Positions 43,787 to 55,118 of a stretch of DNA of 64,000 bases are shown here, in pieces. Origin of the DNA: Prosopocoilus inquinatus (taxonomy: Eukaryota; Arthropoda; Insecta; Coleoptera; Lucanidae); the NCBI GenBank assembly GCA_036172665.1, contig CM069875.1, forward strand, positions 14,154,001 to 14,218,000, read 5' to 3'. Within the stretch, counting starts at the first letter, position 1. Each line of letters begins with the position of its first letter. Under the pieces are notes generated by a model. That model saw only the letters and a program-made list of their open reading frames with translations. It made no database searches and had not been told where the DNA came from. A program made the position numbers and the translations under genes.

Positions 43787-43829
43787 AATATTAAACCACC
43801 CGTACGTTTAAATTTATGAGTGGGGGTAT

Positions 43830-43979
43830 TGTGGTATACTCATTTGGACCCGAGATCAGATTAAATTATTTAGGAATAGTCAATATGTTTGAGTTAGTTA
43901 GTATATAGAGAAGATGTAATGATGGCTTCCAGCTGTGAGACCTCGCCAAGTGTGTAATATCGCAACATGTTACATTACA
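43830..43979 (+). repeat. Putative 3' LTR of element D
   Basis: Begins TGTGGTATACTC right after the polypurine tract and could end at ATGTTACATTACA. No partner LTR, so the end is a guess. Confidence 0.4.
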
Positions 43980-44261
43980 GTGTTTCTTGTTAATGAAAGC
44001 TAATTAATAATTAGTTATCTATGTTACTAAAGGCCCCACCCGTTACGACAATGCAAATCAAAATTTATGATACGTCTAAATCTCCTCGTTATTTTTTACC
44101 CGCTGCGATGTCATTTTCTGATCGAGTTACTTGTAGTGTAGTGAAAGATCAAACTGTACTTTTAGAAAATGAAATAACTGAAGCAAATGAGTCTTCTGTA
44201 ACTGATTGTGTCTGCATCGAATGAAAGACGTTATAATTTAAGTGTTAGATATTGTTAGTCT

Positions 44262-44520
44262 AAGATTGATTTTTATACAAGCCATAGGTCAGTAAATATA
44301 ATTTAAAATTTCAAATTTTAAACTAATTGAAATGAATAATTATAGTAATTTCTCTGAATAATTATAGTAATTTCTCTGAAAGTCTTTATTTATCATAAAC
44401 AGGGTATATGTATGTATAATCGCCTGCACCTATAATGCTTTCTTTTACTACATATAATTATTCGATTCAGTTTGAAATTTTAAATTATATTTAGTGGCCT
44501 ATGGCTTGTATCAAAATCAG
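44262..44520. mobile_element. Fold-back element
   Basis: Inverted arms: ACAAGCCATAGGTCAGTAAA near 44280 and its counterpart CCTATGGCTTGTATC near 44500, continuing through AATTTAAAATTTCAAA. A partial direct copy of the interior follows at 44550-44690. Confidence 0.7.
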
Positions 44521-44987
44521 TGCATGACGTTTTAATGCACGGGTCTCTAAATATGTATAATTTAAAACTTGAAACTGATATAATTAAGTAAATAGAGGAA
44601 TTTCTCTGAAAGTTTCTATTCACATATGTACGTGTGATACATGCGCATACGTACAATCGTCTGCACTTAAGATGCACCTCTTGCATGCAAACTTCACACT
44701 TGTGCTCCAAAAGTTCAGAGAAATGTCAAGCTGTTAAAACTTCTTCCAATTAAAGGTACGTGCGGCAGAATTTTGCAAGGCAACCCGATCGCATTTTGTG
44801 ACTCTTTATGTAATCTTCCATTAAACTGGGTTTCGTTAAAATAACAGATGAGCTTAGAAAAGTTGCAGTGGGATCTCGTACTACGTAGTGTACTGATGTG
44901 TATAAACCGTATTTTCCAGTTACCTGGTTTGCGATTGTATTTATTATACGTAAATAAACCACTTGACAACCAGTCCTACACTCTTCA

Positions 44988-45600
44988 ATACGTTACAGGG
45001 TTCACAATAGGAAAAACTTTCTTTTTTGAGTTTTCGAAAAAAAAATAATTTTTTATAAAAGTTTTTGCTTGCCCTAAAACACCCAAAAACTTCTTAGAAC
45101 GTTTGCAAAATATGAAATTTTTCCTAGTAAAATCACGTCAACTGATATTGTCTGGACTATGACTTACAATATCAAAAATGCAAAAATTTCAATTCTAAAA
45201 AAGTTCTATCCTAATGAATAGTTTGGAAAAAAAAATTGAATCGGCGGTTCTTCATTTTCAAGACAAGCGTGGTACTATAGATGCTATTGGCAAAATAGTA
45301 GTTCATCCTCAGCATAAACTTTCATCATTCTCTATTAACACCGGGATTTGTTTAAAAAAAATTAATCAATTTTTTGTTATCGGCATATCGGAAATTTTGA
45401 AAAAAAATTTCAACTGGGATATTATGGCAAACAATTCGGAATTCAGTAACATTCAATTAAATAAATACAGGATTTATCCTATCCGATAATATATTTGGGA
45501 ACTTCAGGACAAGCAAAATCCTTTATCAAGAATGATTTTTTTCGGAAACTCAAAAATAAAGAAGTTTTTCCTATTGTGAACCTAATCCGTTAACACAGCA
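44988..45600. mobile_element. Fold-back element
   Basis: Left arm with TTCACAATAGGAAAAACTT (45001) and right arm AAGTTTTTCCTATTGTGAA (45571) are inverted copies continuing about 90 bp inward through TTTGCTTGCCCT / GGACAAGCAAA. The frame 45214-45489 in the centre (91 aa) matches nothing recognised. Confidence 0.75.
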
Positions 45601-46321
45601 TGTGGTGTTCCACTTAAAAAATAATAAATTAGGTTTGTAACTTATTAAATGAACAACCTGTGTATTTGAAAATAATTTTAAATTACGCCGAATGAAAACC
45701 TATAAACCTTTTGTTGTTAAGACATTTTCTTTGATGAAAATGTATTTAAAGGAGCATTTTTGCACTTTTCAGTTTCATATAATAATTAAATATGTCTCTT
45801 ATACACTTGAAAATCCTCGTAACAAGTTTGTTATATTAAATTTTTTTATTATGATATAATGGGCGTTTTGTTTAAGAAACGGGTTAAGAAGGCGAAGCTT
45901 TTGTCTTTCTAACTTTAATGTAACGTACCATTAGATACAAATAAAAGCAAAACTCCTACGTATACTTTGCGTCATTTCAGTTTTCTAAAACCAGCTTTTG
46001 TGTATTTTTTGACAATTTTGTGGCAATCATATAACATTATTCAGTTACGAAGGTATACAATGGCGATTAAAATCGTTTATTTTTCTTTGCACCCGATGAT
46101 AACTCACGAAGGAATATAAAGATGCTGCTTTGCCAATTTTAGCCATTGTAGACATAATTGCGGCCCTTGGTGGAAATAGATAGGTGATAGGTACGCACGA
46201 AATTTACTTGGTGGCAAGAGGCAGTAGCCAATGAAGCGTCAGCCGAACAGGGTGCAGCAAAAGAGATCAATTACTTCCTTAAATTGGTTGGTTCCTCATT
46301 GGTTAAATTTGCGCGTCCATT
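45601..46321. other. Gene-free stretch left of the Polinton
   Basis: Contains a 'ggtgttccacttaaa' mariner-type end word near 45605 and no coding feature. Confidence 0.4.
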
Positions 46322-46327
46322 GTATAC

Positions 46328-47141
46328 AGGATGGGGTATTGGTATCGATTTCTTCATTAGCGCTACTATTAATTATAAAAGAAAATTTCTTATATAAAAA
46401 TTATCGCCTATAATGAGTTCTATATTAACAAATTAATAGCACATACAGAACACGTTCCATAAGTGAGTTATTCAATACTTATACTTTTTAAATTAAAAGT
46501 ACCAATTTTTGTTGCAGATTTCGATAGATCTCTTAAAAATAAGCACTTTTTATTCAGCATAACCCTAAATCGAAGCATTCGCAATCTATAGCTATTCAAG
46601 TGAATTAAAGAGCTACGATGTAGAGGTATTTTATTTATAATCAGAGGCTAAAAATATATCTTTAGTGCACCTAACTAATTATAAATATCGTGTAGAATAA
46701 TCCCTATGAATAAGATTAACATTTTTTTGTGTACGTTTGCACAAAAATAATTAAAACTTAAAAGTTTGAATTTCTCAAAAAATATAAATGGAATTCTCTG
46801 TACATTTTAACACATTAGAATGACTCGTTAAATTTTGTTCCCCTAACGTTCCTAACGTATGAAACTTGTATTGGTTTAAAGCTTACAGTTTTCGAGTTCT
46901 ACGCACTTACAGTTAAAACTTCTTATAAGAACCATATGTCAAGAAAATAAACAAAATAAAAGGGTACAATTACGTTAATCTATTAAATCTCAAGGAAGAA
47001 TTAATATTTATAAATAATCCTTCAATTTATTTAAATTAACTAATTGCTAAAGTTCTAATAAAGAAATTCAAATTGTAATTTTCATTTAATGAAGCTTGAA
47101 GTCTGTCAATAGTGCAATTTATTTTCAACATTTAATCGATA
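46328..47141. repeat. Left TIR of the Polinton (814 bp)
   Basis: Starts AGGATGGGGTATTGG. It aligns in reverse complement with the right TIR in at least four collinear blocks: TTGGTATCGATTTCTTCATT; ATAACCCTAAATCGAAGCAT; the TCAAGAAAATAAACAAAA region; TAACTAATTGCTAAAGTTCT. It carries extra short segments near 46420 and 46650 and lacks the tandem array. Confidence 0.85.
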
Positions 47142-47184
47142 TCTTGAACTCTGTTGAATGTCTGCAAATAATTTCTAGCAGATT

Positions 47185-47901
47185 TGTTGCCACTAACGTA
47201 CACGCTGTGCTTGAAATGCTTGAGCGAGATCGACATGTGACATACCGTGAGATTCAAGCATCCTTACGCATTGACATGAAAGCAATACGTCAGATTTTGC
47301 ATGATCATTTGAACGTACGAAAGCTTTACAGTCGTTGGATCCCACACAATTTAACAGAAGCGCAAAAGCAGGGTCGTGTCAAATGGTGCGAAGAAATGCT
47401 CAATAAATTCAATGGAGGTCGTTCAAATTTAGTTTATAACATCGTTACTGGTGGATCTATTCGTACGAGTCAGAAAGTAAACAACAATCTACCATTTGGG
47501 TATTTCAAAATGAACCAAAACCAACAAAAGTTGTCCGTTCAAGCAGTGCTGCGAAGCAAATGATTGCTTGTTTCTTTGGTTTAACTGGACATGTAGCAAC
47601 CCTGGCTTTAGAGGATCGAAAAACCGTGAATGCTGATTGCTATACTACAATTTGTTTGCTGGAAGTCATCGATCAAATAAGAAGAAACAATCGAAATCGA
47701 CGAATTATTTTCCATTATGACAACGCCAGCTCTCACTCAGCCCGTCGAACAGTTGATTTTTTGTCCAACAAAAATGTTGAATTAATGACTCATTGTCCGT
47801 ATTCACCTGATTTATCGAAAAACAATGATACCGTTTACCAAATTTCATATGCGTTTTTTCATACCGTTTCCAGAAACTTTTCCAGCAGCCCACGTATATA
47901 G
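47185..47901 (+). pseudogene. mariner transposase, N-terminally truncated
   Basis: First frame (to 47563): helix-turn-helix VTYREIQASLRI, the linker WIPHNLTEAQKQGRVKWC and VTGG where mariners have VTGDE, so the first catalytic Asp is lost in a small rearrangement. After a frameshift, the second frame (47560-47901) has MIACFFGLTGHVA, FHYDNASSHSAR (second D) and YSPDLS (third D). About 90 N-terminal residues and the C-terminus are missing. It lies between the left TIR and PolB remnants and probably replaced the PolB C-terminal end. Confidence 0.85.
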
Positions 47902-50900
47902 GTTTATTAAATTTAATATTCATTCGTTTCATTTCGATATTGAAATTTGTACAACTATGAAAATTAGAAGAGATAAAATAGCGACCTCTTACGATCGCTT
48001 TTTGACCTGATATTGCAGTAGAATAAACAAATTGAAGCGGGATTTGCTCCTAATAAGTCCCCCATGCAAGGCGGCCATGCTTGTTGTTAAAGCATAATGA
48101 AAATTTTTAGAAAAATTTTGTGCAAATCGTTTTTGATTGCAGTGAAAACCTCGAGCAGCCTCTGTACAGCTGTTTCAGCCCTGCTTGGGGCTTCTTCAGC
48201 AGAGACGTAGCTCGACATTCCCACTGCAAACAAAAACGACTTGTCCAATTTATTCGCAATTGCGATGTAAGAGTGATGAACAGATAAAATAGCGACATTT
48301 TACTATCGCTTTTTGACCTGACATTGCAGTAGGATAGACAAATTGAAGCGGGGATTTGCTCCTAATAAGTCCCCCATGCAAGGCGGCTATGCTTGCTATC
48401 AAAGCATAATGAAAGTTTTTAGAAAAATTTTGTGCAAATCGTTTTTGATTGCACAATTGGATTGGACAAGTCGTTTTTGTTTGCAGTGGGAATGTCGAGC
48501 TACGTCTCTGCTGAAGAAGCCCCAAGCACGGCTGAAACAGCTGTACAGAGGCTGCTCGAGGTTTTCACTGCAATCAAAAACGATTTGCACAAAATTTTTA
48601 TGAAAATTAGGTTGTGATATGTAATAGTTTGCTCCGTAAAGTCCTTCCCATTTGGTTACCAATTTTACGTCTTTATATTTTCTAACGTTTTCCATGATCT
48701 TTCCAAATACTAAGTTAGTCATTAATTTATACATTTTTTTTTCAAAATCATTTTTACTTTTTTAGGCAAATCATTATTTAAATTTATGTACGATTCCATC
48801 CAATTTGATTGTTTGAATTTCAGTACTCTTAATACTCGTTCAACTTTCATTCCCAATTGGATTGCCTGTTTTAAATTTCTATGTGTGTTTTTTATCAAAT
48901 AAAGTTGTCAATAATTTGGGAATTTTTGAAGACGAAGTTGGTGGTACCAAACGTTCAGGACAGAGTGGCAAATCTTTATGATTTTCAAATAGTTCTTCGG
49001 GATAAAGTAAATCACATTCCAAAATATAACCAAATTCAGCGTCGTCCGATACGTTCATAATATCTATCGAATAAGGATCAACCCATTCAAATTTTGCAAA
49101 GGGTAAAGGCAATTGCATAGCTGTGCCATATAAATTGTTAACGTCAAAATACATTAAATATGATGATGGTTCATCAGTGCTAAAGTCGTTCATGTATTTA
49201 TTATTTGCCTTACCATAACGATATGAATATTGAGATACCCATCCTCTGATACCTTTTTGGACAAACATTAACATATCTACGTCTGTTAGTAATTCCAAGG
49301 TAATGGAAGTTGTCTTCAGCATGCTATCAAAAGCTAAACCGGGTGCCGTATAGTAATGCAAAGCATCCTATTCATAAGTCTGCAAACATGTAGCTCTAAA
49401 ATTTTCAAAGATGTCCGTTAAAAGCAAAACGTCCGTTTTCAAATACAGCTCTGCATATTCATGTAAATTTTGAATTTTAAACGTACTGCACACGTTTAAA
49501 GTGTGATCATATTCATTGTTTGATATGTGAGATTGATTAATTTTACTAAAAAAGTCACTTTTAGGTGGTAACTTGGTACCCTGTAATTTCTCCCAATCGT
49601 CAAGATATTCGTAAGAAAAAATTCCCTTTCCCTCGAGCAATTTAAATTCAGTAGCATTTTTACAATGTGATTTGGTAATTAGTTTCTGATTGCTGTCTAG
49701 ATATGACGAAAGTTTATCTAAACTACTGGCCATGAATCGAAAAGAATCTAAAACTAATGTTAGTATTTGAAATATATTTAGAAAATGTAATATATTTTTC
49801 TTTATTAATAGGTAACAAAGAAATTTTGCCAGGGATTTCCGTAGCTAATGCTTTTATTAAAAAATGACTATCATAGCTTGACATATTGTGAAAAATTACA
49901 GGTATGTCATTACTGTTTTTATAATTTAGATTACACGCTTGATGACTGGGCCCACGATACGATCTAGTCAGATGGTTATGATCTCGCACTTTAACATCAG
50001 TAAAATTGAATGGTTTCAAACAAATGTGGTAATGTGTAGCATTTCGAAATTCATATTCTTGTTCTGCCGTTAATTCTTCACACGGCTCCACCTTCGAGAA
50101 AATATTAATTTCTAAACCAATTTTTTCTAATTCAGTGACAAACCAGCTTACACAGTCCTTGCCGATATGTAATCTAAATTTTGAAAGTAAAAGATTGTAA
50201 GAACAAATTAAAAAATACGCTATAGAAAACGGTTCATGTTTCTGGTATTTTATATTTTTACCGGAAGGTTTTAAATCATTAAATTTTGTCAGGAGACATT
50301 CAATATCTGCATAAATAGAAAACGGAACTTTTTCTTTATTTTAAAAATTTTTAAATGATAGATATTTCTCTCTCTCAAGCGGTATAGTAATTTTAGTATT
50401 ATTTACGTCTCTGCACGCAATTATATGTTTCCCTAAATTCTCCTGAGATCTAAAATGATTCAGACAACGTTCACAAAACCAGCTTTTATTATGTAAGTCA
50501 CGCGTTTGTCTGTGAAGTAGACCGGATAAATTTTTTATTAAGTCATCATCATTGTAATAATTTCCTTCACAAGGTACCATTAAAAGATTAATTCGTTCTG
50601 TAAATTCATACTTACTTAGAGAAACAGGTAATACTTCAGTTTTCTGTATTGTAAAAATATAAATTTAAAGTTCGTTCATTACTAAAGCTGCCACGATTGA
50701 CCAAAGAAAACAGTATTCGTCATTATTTTGTATATTTAAAACGGCCTTTTCATTTTGGATAAATTTAGGCATTTCAACGTACGTTGAAATACCTATATTA
50801 ATAGGTGTATAATTATTAATTTTTAGTTGTAGAATCTCGTACAAAGCCCATCCGCTAACTCTTTCTTTAAATTCTTCTAATTTTGATAAGATTTTATTTT

Positions 50901-51318
50901 TAATATTTACTTCATACCATTCTTTTAAATTTGTAGAACGATTTATTGTGTGGTTTCTAGTCGAAAAATGTTTTATGTCTGTCTCAGCGCTCTACGGCTT
51001 AACAAACTTAGCTATAAATATTACGTTTACTTTTAAAAGGCTTTTAGATAATTCCTTCTTAATTTTATAGTAAAAATGTTTAAAAGATTTTTGTAGAAAT
51101 AAATTTGGCTCTTTAATGCTTAAATTAATTATTGCACCAGTTCTCAATCTATTTTTGAAACACGATTGAAAATCTTGCCAGACCAAAGTTTTTCTTTTGT
51201 GATTTCTTTTTCCCCTTAGTAATTGTTTAAAAATCTCTTTATAATTCAACAGAAGGGACAAATTTGACTCAATTTTGGCATAATTAGAAACTTTGTTATT
51301 TTTAAGTTTCAGATACAT
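47900..51318 (-). pseudogene. polB: Protein-primed DNA polymerase B of the Polinton, broken
   Basis: From 51318 down: N-terminal region (basic, RLRTGAIINL; then FIQNEKAVLNIQNNDEYCFLW near 50740); a zinc-finger-like CERCLNHF/H..C (50341-50580); CHICLKPF-type element, then RDHNHLT and VIFHNMSSYDSHFLIK exonuclease motifs (49723-50091); the ExoIII-like [16 protein letters not shown] (near 49430); motif [13 protein letters not shown] (near 49145); motif [14 protein letters not shown] (near 48705). Hairpin MITEs split the gene at about 48605. A KFNKPIYVG piece survives at 47880-47935. The YxDTD motif C is not found. Stops and frameshifts separate the blocks (e.g. TAG near 49370). It would have replicated the element from a protein primer. 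Confidence 0.88.
47970..48610. mobile_element. Two hairpin-MITE copies inside PolB
   Basis: Both copies start ATAAAATAGCGAC (47970 and 48284) and run through GCAAGGCGG. Copy 1 contains an imperfect 125 nt hairpin (48121-48245, apex CCCTGCTTGGGG). Copy 2 carries the reverse complement of that hairpin (48460-48593). A shorter copy is at 55216-55435. Confidence 0.7.
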
Positions 51319-52849
51319 TAAAATATTAATTATTAAATATTGTTATTAATAATATATTATTATACAATAAACTATAATCAGAAAGGAGTTATTATTTTAT
51401 TCGTTATTAATTTTAATAAATCAATTTAAGGATTTAAGAAAGAATTTAGAAATACATTGCGTTATTAAATTATTTAGATTAACTCTTGCTGAGCAATTTA
51501 GCTTGACAGATTTTTATTGTCTTTGAAAGTATCGCTTTATTCGATAGAAATTTCAAACGTGTCAAATTTGCGAATTTTCTACGATGTAAGTCACAAAAAT
51601 GGGTTTCACTGTGCAGCGTTAAAAATTTCATAGCAAGTGATCTGTATTAAAATATACAATAAACTAAATCAGAAAGGAGACGTTATTAATTTTAATCGAT
51701 CAATTTAAAATTTAAGGATTTAAATTCACACACCGTCGTATAATAAATTAAGTGGCATAGAAAAAATAAACATGTTTGAAGGCGAACGTCGATTAAATAT
51801 ATAAACACTAAAATTTACATATGTATTCCGAGTTGTGAATGAATATAAATACCGTTTTAAATAAATAAAAACAAGCACGTTTTAAAGCGAGCCATACTAG
51901 CAAAAATTGCATAATAGTAAATTAATATATTTACGAGCATTCACCGTCGATTTAAAATTCAAATTCAATTTGCATAGAAATGATTTAACTAATATATTAT
52001 TATTACACACCAGTCTCAATCGGGCTCTCATAGAGCTTAGTGCGTGTTTATCAAAGGGGTAAGATATTTTTCTTAAGAATTTAAATTTACACGATTCTTA
52101 CAAATAAAGATTAGGGGCTGACTGTTCGATGAAATCATGGTTTCTAGGAGATGAGTGCTCGTGAAATTTGTATCGTTAAACTGTGTGACACTTGCAAGTT
52201 TGATTTAGGAATATTTTTGCAAATAAAGATTATTATTCGACAGATACACTTTTTCCTTACATTCCTTACATTCATGTGAATAAAGATTATTATAAACTTG
52301 GTAATAATAAGATTACTATTCAACTTGGTAATAATAAGATTATTATTAAAGTTCGTAAATGTTATTCAAATTCTAAAGTCGTTAGAGAGAATAATTAGTT
52401 ATTGAAATTTTCAAAATAACTGCAAGTAAGAATGAAAAAAAGGAGAGAAAGGAAAGAAAAAAGGAGAGAAAGGAAAGAAAAAAATGAGAGAAAGAAAAAA
52501 AAAAGAAGAGAAAGGAAGGAAAAAAGGAGGAAAGAAAGAAAAGAAGAAAAGAGGAAAGGTTAGTTTCAGTGGCCCGTGGTTACGCCTTCGTGACGCCCAG
52601 AAAATGGAAAGGGAAGAGTAGGGATGGGAGCGGGGAGGGGGCTTTCTTCCCCCCCCCAAGTTGAAAGCAGAAACAGCAACAAGGAGAAGAAACGAAAATG
52701 TCTGGAATTCCGTGTACTTGGTTATGGAATCGACTAACAAGGTCATCTTGCCGATTACCATGTTATTTGTTATTTGCAAACAATTATTTAGGTAAATTAT
52801 TATTTTTCATAAAATTTTCTTAGTTAATAATTTTTTTTTTAATTTTGAA
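51319..52849. other. Polinton intergenic region with direct repeats and homopurine tract
   Basis: 51360-51430 and 51655-51725 share 'aatcagaaaggag...caatttaa.gattta'. 52285-52345 has a tandem ACTTGGTAATAATAAGATTA. 52431-52558 is a purine-only run (A/G), and a C9-10 run sits at 52651. No coding feature seen. Confidence 0.6.
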
Positions 52850-53263
52850 ATGAGATTTGGTCCGAAAAATATTCGAAAGAAGGCCAATCAAGTGTTAATA
52901 CAGTTGAGTTACTGTCCAAAAACGGAAACAATCCAGAGAAAGTTAGGTAATTTACCGGTGAAGTACATGCGACTGGCTTTGGAGAATGAAGATGAAATAA
53001 AGACATTCGAAGAGGCTTTGATTAGGTTTTCATTTAATCTTGGTGCTGAACAAGAGGGATTGGTGATGCTTGAAGGATCGTCATCAACAAAGAAAATAAA
53101 ATTTACTGAAGAGAACAGCGAAGAGAATGGACATAAGAATAAGAAAATAAAAATTTCAGAAAAGCCTTCAACTTCTGCTACTACTGCTACCACATCTTTG
53201 TTGGACTTCTACAAGCAATACGACGTTGCTGATCTGCATAACGATCAGAAATATTCACACTGA
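52850..53263 (+). CDS. Unknown 137 aa Polinton protein
   Basis: An uninterrupted frame starting MRFGPKNIRKKANQ, the only plus-strand gene in this half. The first 75 residues are basic and helical (QRKLGNLPVKYMRLALENEDE); the rest is Ser/Lys/Glu-rich with basic KKIK clusters that could act as nuclear localisation signals (KNKKIKI). I recognise no family. It lies between PolB and the DIQGF gene and is followed by a (GT)n run, so it is probably an accessory Polinton gene; a chance frame cannot be excluded. Confidence 0.55.
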   Translation: MRFGPKNIRKKANQVLIQLSYCPKTETIQRKLGNLPVKYMRLALENEDEIKTFEEALIRFSFNLGAEQEGLVMLEGSSSTKKIKFTEENSEENGHKNKKIKISEKPSTSATTATTSLLDFYKQYDVADLHNDQKYSH

Positions 53264-53282
53264 AATTGTAATATTTATTTAT

Positions 53283-53300
53283 GTGTGTGTGTGTGTGTGT
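53283..53300. repeat. (GT)n microsatellite
   Basis: Nine GT units after the 52850-53263 frame. Confidence 0.85.
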
Positions 53301-53561
53301 AGAGAGAGCTGCTTGTTAATAAATTATTTATTCCAACGGACGTTATTGTTTCTTTTTAGAGAATTCTGAATTGAATAAAGAAACTGAAAATATTTTTTAA
53401 ACATGTGTTGGAAAATAGTATCAATTCACAAGTCTACTTTCGTTTGAACATTAAACAACAGAAACAAACTTTTAAACTTATTTATTTTAAAATTATACGT
53501 GATAAACCGTCACATGAAAAATTTATATATGTTATAATTTAATAAAACAAAATAAAAATTT

Positions 53562-54052
53562 TTACAGTTCTTTATTACATTCCTTAATAAACAATTGATG
53601 TAATACAAATACATTATCTTTAGAACAACTTAACTTATTATAAACATTTAAATTACAATGATTTTGAAGATAATTACATTTTAAAATTCTTAAATTCGGA
53701 TATTTGAGTTCATCTAAATCTATAATTTCATTAGGTATAATTTTATTTAAGGTTCTTTTCTTATTGAGCCCTTTTACGCAGATGACTTCATCTCCGACGA
53801 GGCTTTTGATGTAGTTACCAATGTTTTCTTGAGGTAAGTAGTAGTCAAACGAAGTATCCCAGTCTAGACCGTGCAAATTTCTTGTAGTCCACTCAATGTG
53901 TTTTTTAATTTATCAGAAAATCATGATGATGTTTGCTGTGTCTTTCCAAAGGCATGATGTATAATTTTCGTTCTTGTATTTAATAACGCTATTTCTCTGA
54001 TTACAAATTCACTGCTTTGAAACTGGAAGCCCTGAATGTCGATAATGTACAT
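53562..54052 (-). pseudogene. Maverick-associated DIQGF-motif protein
   Basis: Starts MYIIDIQGFQFQSSEFVIRE and continues after a TGA and a frameshift near 53905-53930 with HGLDWDTSFDYYL, VICVKGLNKKR and, at the C-terminus, KLSCSKDNVFVLHQ. This layout (IID.QGF start, HGL.W, V.VKGL.K) is familiar from uncharacterised proteins linked to insect mobile or viral elements. The D...GF opening is reminiscent of RNase H-like exonucleases, but I cannot show a full active site. Confidence 0.6.
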
Positions 54053-54198
54053 TTTTACTGTTTCACAATAAAAAATTAACACTCGTGTGTGTAAAATTTT
54101 CTTGTTCTTGCTACTCTCTTACTAACAAATTGAAGTTGTTGATAGGTCTATACGTACGCAGAAGCATTAATAGATAACGATTGCTACGTTACACAATA

Positions 54199-55091
54199 TT
54201 ACTCATCTATCCAACTGTTATGTGTTTTATTGAAACCCAACCATTTCACGAACACTTTATTTTTATTTCTTTTTAAAATTTTTTCCACGAGATAAACGTC
54301 TGGATATTTTACATTTTGCAATTGTTCTTTATAAAATCCTCCTAATATATCAGTTCCAGTTGCGTCTTTTAATAAATAAGTGATTGGATTTGTTAGTTGT
54401 ACTTTTCGAATCGCAAAAACTTCCGTTGGCCAATTAGGTAAATATTTCTTATCGAAAATTCCTCGTATTTTAGAAATGCGTACGTGATCACCGACACTGA
54501 ATTTTTTACTCTTGAGGTCAACTGATTTAATTTTGCTATACACGGTATTTAATAATTTCTCTTCGTTATTCTTCTCCACTTCAATCGGTTTCATACCTAT
54601 GGTTCTGTGCCTTTTGTTGTTGTATTTTTCCACGACACGTTTTAATAAATTTATCCATTTGTAGTTGCCTTGTAGGTTAAAGTTTTTAAACATATCGTTC
54701 TTGATTGTTCGATTTACTCGCTCCACTATCGATGCTTTTTTCTCACTGAACGCATTGTAATGGTTAACGTTGTATTTTTTTGTTAATTTCTTAAATTCTT
54801 GATTGAGAAACTCCTTTCCCAAATCCATTTGAAGATTATCAGGTGCTTGTTCCGTAAACACCTTTTCCATAGTATTTCTGGCTTCTAATCCGGATTTATT
54901 TTTTAGAGGAAACGCCCAAACATATTTTGAAAAGAAATTAATTACAACTAATATATGTATTTATAGCCGTTATTTTCTTTAGCATAAGGAAGCATTTCCA
55001 CCAAATCAACTTGATACAAATCGTTTAAAGATTTAATTATTATTATTTTTACGCCTTTTGAAATTAATTCTCGCAGGTTTGTGAATTTCAT
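54199..55091 (-). pseudogene. int: Polinton integrase with chromodomain-like C-terminus
   Basis: Start ATG at 55091 (MKFTNLRELISKG), 27 bases after the upstream DUF8207-like stop, same strand. Core triad: D in YQVDLVEML (near 55010), D in QMDLGKEF (near 54820) and E in ASIVERVNRTIK (near 54725). The C-terminal domain includes KFSVGDHVRISK and KNKVFVKWLGFNKTHNSWI, a chromodomain-like aromatic cage pattern. A 2 bp TA expansion in ATATATT near 54955 breaks the frame upstream of the second D; otherwise the frame is continuous. It inserts the element with a 6 bp duplication. Confidence 0.88.
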
Positions 55092-55118
55092 TTACTACTT
55101 ATTTACTACTCATCGTCT

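Larger units (their letters stand above)
40279..43980 (+). mobile_element. Ty3/gypsy element D, 5'-truncated, internally deleted
   Basis: Plus-strand order gag, protease, RT, RNase H, integrase, then a polypurine tract (GAGTGGGGG at 43819) and a likely short 3' LTR from 43830. No 5' LTR or primer site was found. RT has lost roughly 65-70 codons around 41552. Gag and protease resemble element E. Confidence 0.88.

Noticed and set aside
44021..44224. 67 aa frame after element D as a gene
   Set aside because: A segment resembles an integrase tail only vaguely; position and length give no support.
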